A stretch of DNA of 64,000 bases, from positions 62,001 through 126,000 of the forward strand of contig JAUNUH010000006.1 in the NCBI GenBank assembly GCA_030538275.1, given 5' to 3'. The notes beneath the pieces are model-generated. The model made no database searches. It saw only the letters and a list, made by a program, of their open reading frames with translations, and was not told where the DNA came from. Below are positions 35,701 through 43,907 of the stretch, one piece after another; the first letter of the stretch is position 1; every line of letters starts with the position of its first letter. This DNA comes from Flavobacteriaceae bacterium (GTDB lineage Bacteria > Bacteroidota > Bacteroidia > Flavobacteriales > Weeksellaceae). A program made the translations under genes and the position numbers.

Positions 35701-35851
35701 TATCTTCGAAAATGGAGGTCACATGGATATAGCTCAAACCTTCGCGCATGCTGACCTTGCTGAATTTGAGGTCGGGAAAAGGTTGTGCGTGTAAAAATAC
35801 GGAAAGAAAGAGGATTCCGCCGAGGACGCTATGTGAAACTGATCTGAACAA
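32765..35851 (-). CDS. two-component-propeller sensor histidine kinase (LytS/YehU-type catalytic part)
   Basis: The 1028-residue product has a signal peptide (VFLHAQ). A large periplasmic sensor follows, made of repeated two-component-propeller blades (SRGIMWIGTEGGGLNRY, KTGILWMATAKGLVRF, RNNRIWIANRLGLY), plus a Y_Y_Y-type domain at ~700-765 (YFYRFSDQPEWTEVEKG). One membrane helix lies at ~775-795. The cytoplasmic kinase has His831 in MNPHFVFNCLNS and an ATPase part (PMLIQPYVENAIWHGI, TVTDDGIGR). This non-hybrid design paired with a LytTR regulator is common in Bacteroidota for extracellular nutrient sensing. Propeller sensors of this group often respond to glycans, but the ligand here is unknown. 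Confidence 0.94.
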   Translation of the reverse strand: MFRSVSHSVLGGILFLSVFLHAQPFPDLKFSKVSMREGLSYIHVTSIFEDSRGIMWIGTEGGGLNRYMPSGFKVYRNHPADSTSFPSNIVNSIIEDKTGILWMATAKGLVRFNPYDGSSKIIQTQNFNLGWTRDLEVIDDDTLLISTGNGVFLYHISSNQFSELKAPQHTNPKFTKGYNDFGRITHDRNNRIWIANRLGLYLADIQNRTLQLFEKKDEIPITEIYHAQNGQIYVALWPGGVLQFVPETGEYLPFLPQVNPPHSTIAASFTEWTDNAGNDWLVIGFASAFILRNQKTGEYKSYSYNPDNPNSYSLNLVGVITKDRQNRLWLGADNGLHIIDPVMQNFSVFNLYKEAQMERPQDFGVPSNLFKEDADYIFPVWFARGLFSADKNWKIKKINTDNLFPKTANVNSDRINQYYRDPKGIQWFATDSGLVKKDKNKIKLFTVPGATNYENLEFVIGSMIPANNARLWLRSRVSGIMEFDTENDKFIRHFKKGEMGLNENNFSMHFVDSQQVLWVGNGEEVFYLDENQNKFIPVIFKNTQAEIVKIIYPRRMAESLDQQFLWITAENGIAKLNRHTKSGILYDEKNGLAENVTFKPLIDSTGIFWFSSLNGINRFDEKTGRFSFFSYESGLPNLFDNWGIFDFDLDGNIVLGQNGVITRFNPYQFRLNSHVGKVVLLDIKAGGQTIPALNRVILKAGTNSLLVHFDINNYSAPNLHRYFYRFSDQPEWTEVEKGSVFFGRMSYGDYTLHLKGINNEGIETPEEKLQITINPFWYETILFRVLVLLCLLAIASALIHYRINSIKKEADLKQKLSETEMKALRSQMNPHFVFNCLNSIELYTAQNNSEAAGYYLSKFSRLIRLVLDNSKANSITLEQELETLQLYMEMEKMRFKDKLNFNIHVDENVDISYIEVPPMLIQPYVENAIWHGIMHKRVGGTISLNVELNEDKHVLIVTVTDDGIGREKAAELKSKSAVKHKSFGMKITDDRMQILSRMYQINTQVQIVDLFDNLGNATGTKVIVQIPI

Positions 35852-36022
35852 CTTTTTTATGATTAAACAAAAATAATTGAAATCGGCATGTGAAAGAGAA
35901 ATATTATGTGAATGGTATAAAAAGCGGTATGAATTGTAGGATTAAGGTTTTAAGCGAAAAAAAAGGTTTGAAAATTTGTTTGAATTTGGGAGAAACGGAG
36001 ATATATAAGGCTAGGTATAATT

Positions 36023-36167
36023 AGCCCCGATAGTAGCGGCATCGCGCGGCGTGTGTGCGTAAAGAAAACGCGGTGTGTGGCGGGTGGAGCGATCGAGCGA
36101 ACCCGACAGACGCCGGGTTTTTCTAAGCACACATGCCGTGTGATATAGCGGATAGCGGGAAAAAGCT
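36023..36167. repeat. GC-rich palindromic REP-like element
   Basis: In the 485-bp gap between the kinase and lpd, about 145 bp is far richer in G+C than its surroundings and folds on itself. The outer arms are the segment from AGCCCCGATAGTAGCGGCATC at 36023 and GATATAGCGGATAGCGGG at 36142. The inner arms CGGCGTGTGTGCG (36047) and the complement of CACACATGCCG (36128) pair with few mismatches. The form resembles dispersed palindromic repeats I associate with Flavobacteriia. It has no believable coding potential. The rest of the gap (35852-36022) is AT-rich and shows nothing clear. Confidence 0.65.
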
Positions 36168-36274
36168 CCTAAAAAATTGATTGTGAGGCAGGAAATGCAA
36201 CCCACGCATGAATTAGGCTAATGATTAAACCCAATTTCAGATAGCACGAATTATTTTTCATTAATAAAAACACA

Positions 36275-36316
36275 AATCCCTGAAAGTCTGAATGAAATCA
36301 TTCAATTTCAGGGATT
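36275..36316 (-). terminator. intrinsic terminator of lpd
   Basis: AATCCCTGAAA (36275-36285) pairs with TTTCAGGGATT (36306-36316), with an extra inner stem. On the minus strand it is followed by a T-rich stretch, 21 bp after the lpd stop. Confidence 0.8.
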
Positions 36317-36336
36317 GAATTTGTTAAAGAGAAATC

Positions 36337-37725
36337 TTATATATGAATCACTTCCCCATAGGCTGCTGCCACGGCTTCCATCACCGCTTCAGATAGAGTG
36401 GGGTGTGGATGTATGGATTTGAGGATTTCATGTCCGGTAGTTTCTAGCTTGCGCGCGGCCACGGCTTCGGCGATCATCTCGGTCACTCCTACTCCAATCA
36501 TGTGACAACCCAGCCATTCGCCATATTTTGCGTCAAAAATTACTTTGACAAAGCCCGTTGAATCTCCATTTGCAGTAGCTTTGCCATTGGCAGAAAAAGG
36601 AAATTTACCCACTTTGATTTCATAACCGGCTTCCTTGGCTTTTTCTTCGGTATATCCTACAGATGCGATTTCGGGAAGTGCATAGGTGCAACCTGGGATA
36701 TTGTTGTAATCTATGGGTTCTACATGCATTCCCTTTATTTTTTCTACGCAGGTTATTCCCTCTGCAGAAGCCACGTGCGCCAGAGCTTGAGTAGGTAACA
36801 CATCACCAATGGCATAATAACCAGGTATATTGGTTTGATAGAAATCATTGACAATAATTCTGCCTTTATCGGTAGTGATTCCCACTTCTTCTAATCCAAT
36901 ATTTTCTGTATTGGGCGTGATGCCCACAGCAGAAAGTAAAATTTCTGCTTCGATTACTTCTTCTCCATTTTTGGTTTTGACAAAGGCTTTCACGCCTGCA
37001 TCTGAGGTCTCTACGGATTCTACGGATGCATTTGTCATTACTTTGATTCCCGCTTTTTTAAAGGATTTTTCGAGTTCTTTGGAAATATCTTTGTCTTCTA
37101 CAGGAACGATATTGGGCATATATTCTACAAGTGTAACTTCACTGCCCAGCGTTGCATAAAAATAAGCGAATTCTACACCAATGGCTCCAGAACCGACTAC
37201 AATCATACTTTTTGGGAAATTGGGCAAGTTCAATGCTTGTCGATAACCAATCACATTTTTACCGTCTTGTGGCAGATTGGGCAATTCTCTGGAACGCGCT
37301 CCTGTTGCAATCACAATATGATCTGCGGTGTATTCTTGTGTTGATTCTTGGGTTTTTACTTCAACTTTTTTACCAGGTTTCACTTTAGCCTCACCTATAA
37401 TTACGTCGATTTTGTTCTTTTTCATTAAAAATTCGACACCTTTACTCATTTTTCCAGCTACGTTGCGACTTCGTTGAACAACATTTGGAAATTCAAACGA
37501 AATATTTTCTGGTTTGTTCAATCCAAATTCCTCTGCCTGTTGAATATATTTGAAAACTTGTGCGCTTTTGAGTAGTGCTTTGGTCGGAATACATCCCCAG
37601 TTGAGGCATATACCGCCCAGATTTTCTTTTTCTACAATGGCTGTTTTGAAGCCGAGTTGAGAGGCGCGAATTGCAGTTACATAACCACCCGGGCCGCTAC
37701 CTATCACAATGATATCGTATTTCAT
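36337..37725 (-). CDS. lpdA: dihydrolipoyl dehydrogenase
   Basis: The 462-residue flavoenzyme is the E3 component that reoxidises lipoyl groups of 2-oxo-acid dehydrogenase and glycine-cleavage complexes with NAD+. FAD-binding GSGPGG is at residues 10-14. The redox-active disulfide is Cys40/Cys45 in GGICLNWGC. The second nucleotide-binding loop reads GSGAIGVE, and YYAIGDV is the second FAD contact. The C-terminal HPHPTLSEAVMEA holds the catalytic His-Glu pair. Length is standard. It is monocistronic, with terminators on both sides and no E1/E2 genes nearby. Confidence 0.96.
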   Translation of the reverse strand: MKYDIIVIGSGPGGYVTAIRASQLGFKTAIVEKENLGGICLNWGCIPTKALLKSAQVFKYIQQAEEFGLNKPENISFEFPNVVQRSRNVAGKMSKGVEFLMKKNKIDVIIGEAKVKPGKKVEVKTQESTQEYTADHIVIATGARSRELPNLPQDGKNVIGYRQALNLPNFPKSMIVVGSGAIGVEFAYFYATLGSEVTLVEYMPNIVPVEDKDISKELEKSFKKAGIKVMTNASVESVETSDAGVKAFVKTKNGEEVIEAEILLSAVGITPNTENIGLEEVGITTDKGRIIVNDFYQTNIPGYYAIGDVLPTQALAHVASAEGITCVEKIKGMHVEPIDYNNIPGCTYALPEIASVGYTEEKAKEAGYEIKVGKFPFSANGKATANGDSTGFVKVIFDAKYGEWLGCHMIGVGVTEMIAEAVAARKLETTGHEILKSIHPHPTLSEAVMEAVAAAYGEVIHI

Positions 37726-37934
37726 GTGTAAAATTTTTTCTGAATATCTGCGAATTTACGTAATTAAAGACAAATGAATGAAATAATTTAATTCAGATTT
37801 ACTATTGATATGATTAAAATTAACAAAGAAATTTAGGGTTTAAAATATAGCTTTTTTGAGTCGTTTTTTTATTGAAATCTATTTTGTTTGGATGAAATTA
37901 TTAAAATGCGAACTGATTTAATATTAGAAAAAAA

Positions 37935-37959
37935 ATATCCAAGGAAATTCCCTGGATAT
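37935..37959 (-). terminator. intrinsic terminator of clpB
   Basis: ATATCCAAGG and CCCTGGATAT form a 10-bp stem with one mismatch and a 5-nt loop. On the minus strand a run of T (37928-37934 complement) follows, 28 bp after the clpB stop. Confidence 0.8.
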
Positions 37960-37986
37960 ATTTTTATTTTTAAAATGTAATTTTAA

Positions 37987-40578
37987 TTATTCTTTTGTTC
38001 TGAAAACCAATCCACTATCTTCGAAATAATCAATTAAAACGACTGAATTATCTCTCACTTTTCCGGCGAGAATTTCTTTGGATAGATTATTCAAAACTTC
38101 TTGTTGAATAGCCCTTTTAATGGGTCTTGCACCAAATTGTGGGTCATATCCTATTCTAGCTAAATAGTCGATAGCCTCGTTGGTGGTGTCCAATGTTATC
38201 TCTTTTTTGGACAAAATTTGCGTCAAACCTTTTAACTGCAATTCTACAATTTGTCGAATTTCTTGTTTGTTCAATGGTGTAAACAAAATGGTTTCATCGA
38301 TTCGGTTCAAGAATTCGGGTCGGAATTGTTGTTTTAATAATCCAAAAACATCATTTTTTGTAGCTTCTAGTACGGTTTGATAATTTTTATTTTCCAAATC
38401 AGAAAAGTTTTCCATGATGATATGCGATCCGATGTTGGACGTCATTATAATAATGGTATTTTTGAAATTCACTGTTCGGCCTTTATTATCCGTTAATCTT
38501 CCATCATCCAAAACTTGTAATAATATATTGAAAACATCTGGATGGGCTTTTTCTATTTCATCCAATAATATTACCGAATAGGGTCTTCTACGAACAGCTT
38601 CTGTCAATTGTCCTCCCTCGTCGTAGCCCACATATCCTGGGGGTGCACCGACCAGTCTTGATACCGCGTGTCTTTCTTGGTATTCGCTCATATCGATTCG
38701 GGTCATACTATTTTCATCATCAAAAAGATATTCAGCAAGTGCTTTGGCTAATTCGGTTTTTCCCACGCCTGTAGATCCCAGGAAAAGAAAAGAGCCAATA
38801 GGTTTTTTTTCATCACTGAGACCGGCACGATTTCTTCTGATAGCGTCTGATACGGCAGAAATAGCTTCGTTCTGTCCTATGATGCGTTTGTGTAATTCTT
38901 CTTCTAGATTTAGTAATTTTTCACGTTCACTTTGCATCATTTTGGTTACTGGAATACCTGTCCATCTGGCTACAACTTCAGCAATATCTTCTCGATCCAC
39001 TTCTTCTTTAATCATTTTGATATCTTGATTTTCGAGTTTGGATTCTAGCTCTTGTAATCTGCTTTCTTCTTCTTTAATTCTGCCATAACGTAATTCTGCA
39101 ACTTTGGCAAAATCACCCATACGTTCGGCCCGTTCTGATTCCAGTTTGTAATCTTCTATATTTTTGCGTGCTTCTTGAATTTGTTCTGCCAAACCTTTTT
39201 CTGATTGCCACACGGCATTTAGCTCATTTCTCTCTTCATTTAATTCTGCCAAATCTTCGCGTAAAAGATTTAATTTTTTCTCATCTCCTTCGCGTTTAAT
39301 AGCTTCTATTTCAATTTCTAATTGCGTAATTCTACGATCCAACTGGTCTAGTTCTTCGGGTTTGGAATTCATTTCCATTCGCAATTTTGCAGAGGCCTCA
39401 TCAATCAGATCAATGGCTTTATCGGGTAAAAATCGATCAGAAATATATCTTGTAGAAAGTTCTACAGCGGCAATTATAGCCTCGTCTTTAATTCTGATTT
39501 TGTGATGAACTTCATATTTTTCTTTGATTCCTCTCAAAATAGAAATTGCATCTTCTTCGTTGGGTTCTTCTACCAATACCTTTTGAAATCGTCTTTCCAG
39601 GGCTTTGTCTTTTTCAAAATATTTTTGATATTCGCTTAGCGTTGTTGCACCTACAGAGCGCAATTCTCCACGTGCCAAAGCAGGTTTCAAAATATTGGCT
39701 GCATCCATTGCTCCTTCGCTTGCGCCAGCTCCCACCAGGGTGTGAATTTCATCAATAAACAAGATAATTTGCCCTTCGGAACCCGTTACTTCTTTTACCA
39801 CAGATTTCAGCCTTTCTTCGAATTCACCTTTGTATTTGGCACCTGCAATGAGCGCACCCATATCGAGTGAAAATATTTTTTTATCCTTCAAATTTTCTGG
39901 GACATCTCCATCTATGATTCTGTGTGCAATTCCTTCTGCAATAGCGGTTTTACCCACTCCAGGCTCACCGATAAGAATTGGATTGTTTTTGGTTCTGCGC
40001 GAAAGGATTTGTAATACACGGCGAATTTCTTCGTCTCTTCCAATAACAGGGTCTAATTTTCCTTCCAGTGCCATATCGTTCAGGTTTTTGGCATATTTAC
40101 CCAAGGCATTATAGGTTTCTTCTTGTGATTGTGATGTTACACGCTCACCTTTGCGCAATTCTTTGGTAGCTTCTAAAGTTCCTTTATGAGAAACTCCTTG
40201 ATCCTTAATTAATTGAGCGGCTTTGTCATTTGATTTGGAAACCGCTAAAATCAAGTGCTCTGTACTCACAAATTCATCTTTCATGCTTTGAGCTTCATTC
40301 AAAGCATCGTTTAAAATTCTAGATAAATTTTGCGAAACATGCATATTCCCGCCTGAAACCTTGGGATAGGTATTAATTAAATCATCAATTTCTTTTTTTA
40401 AATAATTTAGATTTACGCCTTGTTTATTTAATACAAAATCAACGACTTGATTATCTTCTTGTAGCAATGCTTTTATTAAATGGCCAACTTCAATTGCCTG
40501 TTGACCAGACGCTTGTGCTAGTTGTTGTGCTTTTTGCACGGCATCCTGTGCTTTAATAGTAAATTTATTTAAATCCAT
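37987..40578 (-). CDS. clpB: ATP-dependent disaggregase ClpB
   Basis: This 863-residue HSP100 protein rescues aggregated proteins together with DnaK. An N-terminal Clp-N repeat domain (~1-145) precedes AAA-1 with Walker A GEPGVGKT (204-211). The coiled-coil M-domain at ~395-530 is rich in E, K and R. AAA-2 has Walker A GSTGVGKT (601-608), and a C-terminal D2-small domain follows. The M-domain separates it from ClpA and ClpC. No ClpP-binding IGF loop is evident, as expected. I see no clear heat-shock operator upstream; the 245-bp gap to the divergent DUF2147 gene is AT-rich. Confidence 0.97.
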   Translation of the reverse strand: MDLNKFTIKAQDAVQKAQQLAQASGQQAIEVGHLIKALLQEDNQVVDFVLNKQGVNLNYLKKEIDDLINTYPKVSGGNMHVSQNLSRILNDALNEAQSMKDEFVSTEHLILAVSKSNDKAAQLIKDQGVSHKGTLEATKELRKGERVTSQSQEETYNALGKYAKNLNDMALEGKLDPVIGRDEEIRRVLQILSRRTKNNPILIGEPGVGKTAIAEGIAHRIIDGDVPENLKDKKIFSLDMGALIAGAKYKGEFEERLKSVVKEVTGSEGQIILFIDEIHTLVGAGASEGAMDAANILKPALARGELRSVGATTLSEYQKYFEKDKALERRFQKVLVEEPNEEDAISILRGIKEKYEVHHKIRIKDEAIIAAVELSTRYISDRFLPDKAIDLIDEASAKLRMEMNSKPEELDQLDRRITQLEIEIEAIKREGDEKKLNLLREDLAELNEERNELNAVWQSEKGLAEQIQEARKNIEDYKLESERAERMGDFAKVAELRYGRIKEEESRLQELESKLENQDIKMIKEEVDREDIAEVVARWTGIPVTKMMQSEREKLLNLEEELHKRIIGQNEAISAVSDAIRRNRAGLSDEKKPIGSFLFLGSTGVGKTELAKALAEYLFDDENSMTRIDMSEYQERHAVSRLVGAPPGYVGYDEGGQLTEAVRRRPYSVILLDEIEKAHPDVFNILLQVLDDGRLTDNKGRTVNFKNTIIIMTSNIGSHIIMENFSDLENKNYQTVLEATKNDVFGLLKQQFRPEFLNRIDETILFTPLNKQEIRQIVELQLKGLTQILSKKEITLDTTNEAIDYLARIGYDPQFGARPIKRAIQQEVLNNLSKEILAGKVRDNSVVLIDYFEDSGLVFRTKE

Positions 40579-40772
40579 TGGTTTATAATTAATGCGTTTT
40601 TAAAATGTTTTTTAATTCCTTTTTTAAATTCACAAAATCAATACCCATCAATAAATGTGACAAAATTTCCTTTTTTTTCGAAAATTAATTTAAATTTTAT
40701 GTCGTAAATGGTCAAAATAAATAATAAATATGAAAAAATGTCATAATCAACTCTATTTTAACGTATTAATTA

Positions 40773-40802
40773 TTGGATAAATGGGATAAATTATTAACTT
40801 TA
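40773..40802 (+). promoter_or_regulatory. Bacteroidota-type promoter for the DUF2147 gene
   Basis: TTG (40773-40775), 19 bp, then TAACTTTA (40795-40802) agrees with TTG-N19-TAnnTTTG except for the last base. The gene's ATG lies 22 bp downstream. It is the best complete promoter match in the window. Confidence 0.6.
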
Positions 40803-40823
40803 CTTAAATTTAAATATAAAACG

Positions 40824-41252
40824 ATGAAAAATTTAATTCTTTCTTTATTTTGTATGTTGATAGGCAGTGCAGCGTTTGCCCAATCTCCTATAGGGGTTTG
40901 GAAAACCGTAGATGATGAAACAGGTCAAGCCAAATCACATGTAGAAATCACCGAAAAAAATGGAAAACTTTATGGAAAAGTGATTAAAATTCTTACACCT
41001 GGGAAAGAAAACGCTGTTTGTGACAAATGTTCAGACCAAAGAAAAAATAAACCGATTTTGGGAATGGAGATTTTGACAGGCGTGAAAAAGGATGGTAAAA
41101 AGAAATGGGATGATGGTAAAATTCTTGATCCCAATAAAGGAAAGACCTATGATGTTTCTATAGAGGTTGTAGAAGCAGATAAGCTGAAAGTTAGAGGCTA
41201 TATGGGTGTTTCTATGTTGGGAAGAACGCAGTATTGGCAGCGTGTAAAATAA
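40824..41252 (+). CDS. DUF2147 family exported protein
   Basis: The 142-residue product has a signal peptide ending AAFAQ, so it is periplasmic or secreted. The mature part starts with the family hallmark SPIGVWKTVDDETGQAKSHV. It has a Cys pair in AVCDKCSDQRKNKPILGM and ends RGYMGVSMLGRTQYWQRVK. The architecture is a small lipocalin-like beta-barrel with an unknown ligand. I use the ATG at 40824, which gives the signal peptide, rather than an upstream ATG at 40773. It is transcribed alone, with a promoter and terminator of its own. Confidence 0.88.
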   Translation: MKNLILSLFCMLIGSAAFAQSPIGVWKTVDDETGQAKSHVEITEKNGKLYGKVIKILTPGKENAVCDKCSDQRKNKPILGMEILTGVKKDGKKKWDDGKILDPNKGKTYDVSIEVVEADKLKVRGYMGVSMLGRTQYWQRVK

Positions 41253-41273
41253 GTTTAATCGAAATTAATGATG

Positions 41274-41305
41274 AAAATCCTTTGGCGAAAACCAAGGGAT
41301 TTTTC
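41274..41305 (+). terminator. intrinsic terminator of the DUF2147 gene
   Basis: AAAATCCTTTGG and CCAAGGGATTTT form a stem with one G-T pair around CGAAAA. T-rich sequence continues to about 41312. It starts 21 bp after the stop codon. Confidence 0.82.
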
Positions 41306-41462
41306 TTTTTTCTCGAAAGATTTATTTTGAAATTTGGGAGAAAATGCTCCGCTAAACAATTTGAAAATTTCAATTATTTTCGAATTATATATGCTGAAAT
41401 TAAAGCTAAATTAATTCTTTATTTCGGTTTTATATTCAATTTTAAAAATAGATTTTAAACAT

Positions 41463-41503
41463 AAAAAAAATCCTAATTCATTGATTATTTATGAATTAGG
41501 ATT
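41463..41503 (-). terminator. intrinsic terminator of tRNA-Arg
   Basis: AATCCTAATTCAT (41469-41481) and ATGAATTAGGATT (41491-41503) form a perfect 13-bp stem. On the minus strand a T-tract follows, just downstream of the tRNA. Confidence 0.85.
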
Positions 41504-41511
41504 CAATCTTG

Positions 41512-41584
41512 TGACCGCGGAAGGACTCGAACCCTCAACCCTCAGAGCCGAAATCTGATGTTCTATCCATTGAACTACGCGGCC
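41512..41584 (-). tRNA. tRNA-Arg (anticodon UCG)
   Basis: The minus strand folds into a 73-nt cloverleaf. The acceptor is GGCCGCG / CGCGGTC with discriminator A. The D arm contains GTTCAATGGATAGAAC. The anticodon stem is TCAGA / TCTGA with loop TTTCGGC, giving UCG (reads CGA). The T arm is GAGGGTTCGAGTCCTTC. The CCA end is not encoded. Confidence 0.93.
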
Positions 41585-41670
41585 CACCATTTTTGGATTT
41601 GCAAATATACTAAACTCGTGCTTTTAGCAAGCACAATTGTTCGTAAAAGTGTTTGTAAATCACTACTGAA

Positions 41671-41769
41671 TTATTTTTTGTTTTTCTTTGAATGCAGGTA
41701 AACCATAATGAATGGTAATGCAAACAAAAGAAGACAAATCAATCCTATAATTACTATTGAAGTATCCAT
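41671..41769 (-). CDS. 32-residue single-pass membrane miniprotein
   Basis: An ATG at 41769 opens a 32-codon frame: MDTSIVIIGL, then a continuous hydrophobic helix (ICLLLFALPFIMVYL) and a basic tail HSKKNKK before TAA. Such a short acidic-start, single-helix, lysine-rich-end peptide has the look of real membrane miniproteins, and similar ones are common in Flavobacteriia as far as I recall. It lies directly upstream of tRNA-Arg on the same strand. Function is unknown. Confidence 0.5.
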   Translation of the reverse strand: MDTSIVIIGLICLLLFALPFIMVYLHSKKNKK

Positions 41770-41827
41770 TTCTTATTATTTTTTTTTGTTAAACAATTGA
41801 TTTTCAATCCGAAAAAAGAATTGTTAA

Positions 41828-42202
41828 TTAAAAAAAAGTATGAAAGGGAAAAATAATATCGACTGATTGAAAATAGTCGGGAAAACGACTGATAATTAAT
41901 GTAAATGAGTTGGCAGCAGCCAAGTAAGGCAGAAATCTATTTTTTTGTGCAGAAACTTCAGATTTTAATTGAAAAAGATTTACCTCCTTGATGGTACGCG
42001 GAGTTTGAAGTTTAAAACCCGATTGAACTTCTATTGCATGGCCTTTTATGGGCAATTGCATGAAGACCTGCTCTGATGTGGTGTGGTTTACCGGCAATTC
42101 CAGAACACTGGTTTTGCTTTGTATCATCACCAAATGCAGGGCAATAATTACCGCAAAAAATAGAATATGCCTTAATCCTTTCACAAAAGCAAAATTAAGC
42201 AA
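41828..42202 (-). CDS. hypothetical protein with N-terminal membrane helix
   Basis: The 124-residue frame has one hydrophobic segment at ~12-28 (ILFFAVIIALHLVMI), which may be a signal anchor. A mainly polar region follows (KGHAIEVQSGFKLQTPRT), ending in an aromatic stretch FPDYFQSVDIIFPFHTFF. I recognise no family. It starts 43 bp after the ypdA stop on the same strand, so it may be co-transcribed with it. The coding call is tentative but composition and spacing are reasonable. Confidence 0.5.
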   Translation of the reverse strand: MLNFAFVKGLRHILFFAVIIALHLVMIQSKTSVLELPVNHTTSEQVFMQLPIKGHAIEVQSGFKLQTPRTIKEVNLFQLKSEVSAQKNRFLPYLAAANSFTLIISRFPDYFQSVDIIFPFHTFF

Positions 42203-42245
42203 TATTTTGATGAAAAGGGCTTAAAGTTTTGACAAATAAATATTT

Positions 42246-43238
42246 CTAGGAAAACAATTTACCAAGAATAGATTGATCTTTTTTAATAGATGAAATGATT
42301 TTTTGTGCATGTTCCATAGAATTTTCAATAAAAAATCTACTGGTGTGTTTACCACCGCAAACTACGCCTGCCACATACAATCCTGGGATGTGAGTTTGGT
42401 GACTTTCTGGATTATATTGGGGTGTGTCGTTTTCGTCTGTATCACATTGAATCCCAATTTTGGTGAGAAACTCAAAATCGGGATGATAGCCAATCATGGC
42501 GAAGACAAAATCATTTGGTATTGTGATAGATTCAGCATTTTGAACAAAAGTGATGTTTCCTTGTTTGATTTCTTTCATTTCTGCATTAAAAAATGCCTGA
42601 ATTTCCCCTTCTGCAATTCGATTTTCTATATTAGGTTTTATCCAATATTTTACATTATCTGGAATGCTAGATTCGCGAATAATCATGCTCACCTCTGCCC
42701 CTTTGTAATACAGCTCGAGCGCAACTTGTGTGGCAGAATTTGCTGCACCTATTACGGCCACTTTTTGTCCAATATAGGGATGTGCTTCTTCAAAATAATG
42801 CTTAACTTTTGGTAAATTTTCTCCTTCTACATTCAATTTATTGGGTTGGCCATAGAAACCTGTGGCAATGACAACGTTTTTGGCTTGATATAAATTTCTG
42901 CGCGTTTGTATCGCAAAATGGTCTTCTGGCTTGGTTACATTCTGTACGGTTTGGTAATATTTAATATTCAAATTCCATTTTTGAACTACGCGTCTGTAAT
43001 ACTCCAAGGCTTCGTCGCGAGTGGGTTTCTCGTGAATAGACATGAAAGGAACTTCACCAATTTCGAGTTTTTCTGAGGTAGAAAAAAAGGTCATATTTTT
43101 AGGAAAATGATAAATTGAATTCACCAAAGCGCCTTTTTCGATAATAATATGTGACAATCCGGCTTTTTGGGCTTCAATCGCTACTGCAATTCCCATAGGA
43201 CCTGCGCCTACAACCGCTATATCGTAAACTTTTGACAT
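42246..43238 (-). CDS. ypdA: YpdA-family bacillithiol disulfide reductase (Bdr)
   Basis: The 330-residue pyridine-nucleotide disulfide oxidoreductase-like flavoprotein has FAD-binding VVGAGPMGIA at the N-terminus, the NADPH loop IGAANSATQVALE in the middle and GLYVAGVVCGG near the end. It lacks the CxxC of thioredoxin reductase, as is typical for YpdA/Bdr, which reduces bacillithiol disulfide with NADPH. A bacillithiol biosynthesis gene (bshB1) lies 4 kb away, which supports the assignment. I start at the MSKVYD methionine (43238); a methionine two codons upstream (43244) is also possible. It is 42 bp downstream of the amidotransferase gene. Confidence 0.88.
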   Translation of the reverse strand: MSKVYDIAVVGAGPMGIAVAIEAQKAGLSHIIIEKGALVNSIYHFPKNMTFFSTSEKLEIGEVPFMSIHEKPTRDEALEYYRRVVQKWNLNIKYYQTVQNVTKPEDHFAIQTRRNLYQAKNVVIATGFYGQPNKLNVEGENLPKVKHYFEEAHPYIGQKVAVIGAANSATQVALELYYKGAEVSMIIRESSIPDNVKYWIKPNIENRIAEGEIQAFFNAEMKEIKQGNITFVQNAESITIPNDFVFAMIGYHPDFEFLTKIGIQCDTDENDTPQYNPESHQTHIPGLYVAGVVCGGKHTSRFFIENSMEHAQKIISSIKKDQSILGKLFS

Positions 43239-43280
43239 GTACAATTTTTTAAACTAATGACAATTTCTATTCCAATAAAA

Positions 43281-43847
43281 TCAACTAAATATCCAATTCG
43301 AAAGCATTTTTTTGCCTTGTGGTGTCAAAATACTTTCTGGATGAAACTGAACTGCCCTCAAGTCTAAATACTTGTGTTTCAACGACATGATTCTACCTTC
43401 TTCATCTACAGATGTAATTATGAGCTGTTCTGGAAAATGTGTTTCATCTACCACCCAACTGTGATATCTTCCTACCACGACAGGAGAAATTAATTCGCGA
43501 AAAAGTACGTCGTCCTGTATTTGATTTAAGGTTGAAATTACGCCATGCTTTACGGTAGAAAGTTGAACCAATTTTCCGCCAAATGCTTCTGCAATAGCTT
43601 GTTGCCCCAAACAAACACCGAGCATGGGAATTTCATGGGCATATTTTTGAATAAAATCAATTAATTTTCCAGCTTCGGAAGGAACGCCAGGTCCTGGAGA
43701 CAAAATTACTTTATCAAAATCGAGAATTTGAATATTTTCCAACTCATCATTAGTACAAATTGTAACTTCTTTTCCTATAATTTCGTTTATCAGATGTACC
43801 AAATTATAGGTAAAGGAATCATAATTATCAACAATCAAAATATTCAT
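43281..43847 (-). CDS. pabA: glutamine amidotransferase of aminodeoxychorismate/anthranilate synthase
   Basis: This 188-residue class I amidotransferase supplies ammonia to the chorismate-using partner subunit for folate or tryptophan synthesis. The N-terminus IVDNYDSFTYNLVH and the SPGPGVP loop are typical. The nucleophile is Cys79 in GVCLGQQ, and the His-Glu pair is in QFHPESILTPQG. PabA and TrpG cannot be separated by sequence alone, and no pabB, trpE or trp genes are nearby, so it may serve both pathways. It lies 60 bp after an M1 peptidase gene and 42 bp before ypdA. Confidence 0.88.
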   Translation of the reverse strand: MNILIVDNYDSFTYNLVHLINEIIGKEVTICTNDELENIQILDFDKVILSPGPGVPSEAGKLIDFIQKYAHEIPMLGVCLGQQAIAEAFGGKLVQLSTVKHGVISTLNQIQDDVLFRELISPVVVGRYHSWVVDETHFPEQLIITSVDEEGRIMSLKHKYLDLRAVQFHPESILTPQGKKMLSNWIFS

Positions 43848-43907
43848 TTAATTACAAAAAATACGATTGACTTTTAATTTTTTTCACAATTTATGTAGTT
43901 TTTTTTT

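Noticed and set aside
35950..36205. Minus-strand frames within the GC-rich palindrome
   Set aside because: They arise from the palindromic element itself and show no protein-like features.
41234..41458. 74-codon plus-strand frame after the DUF2147 gene
   Set aside because: It overlaps the end of that gene and runs through its terminator; composition is low-complexity.
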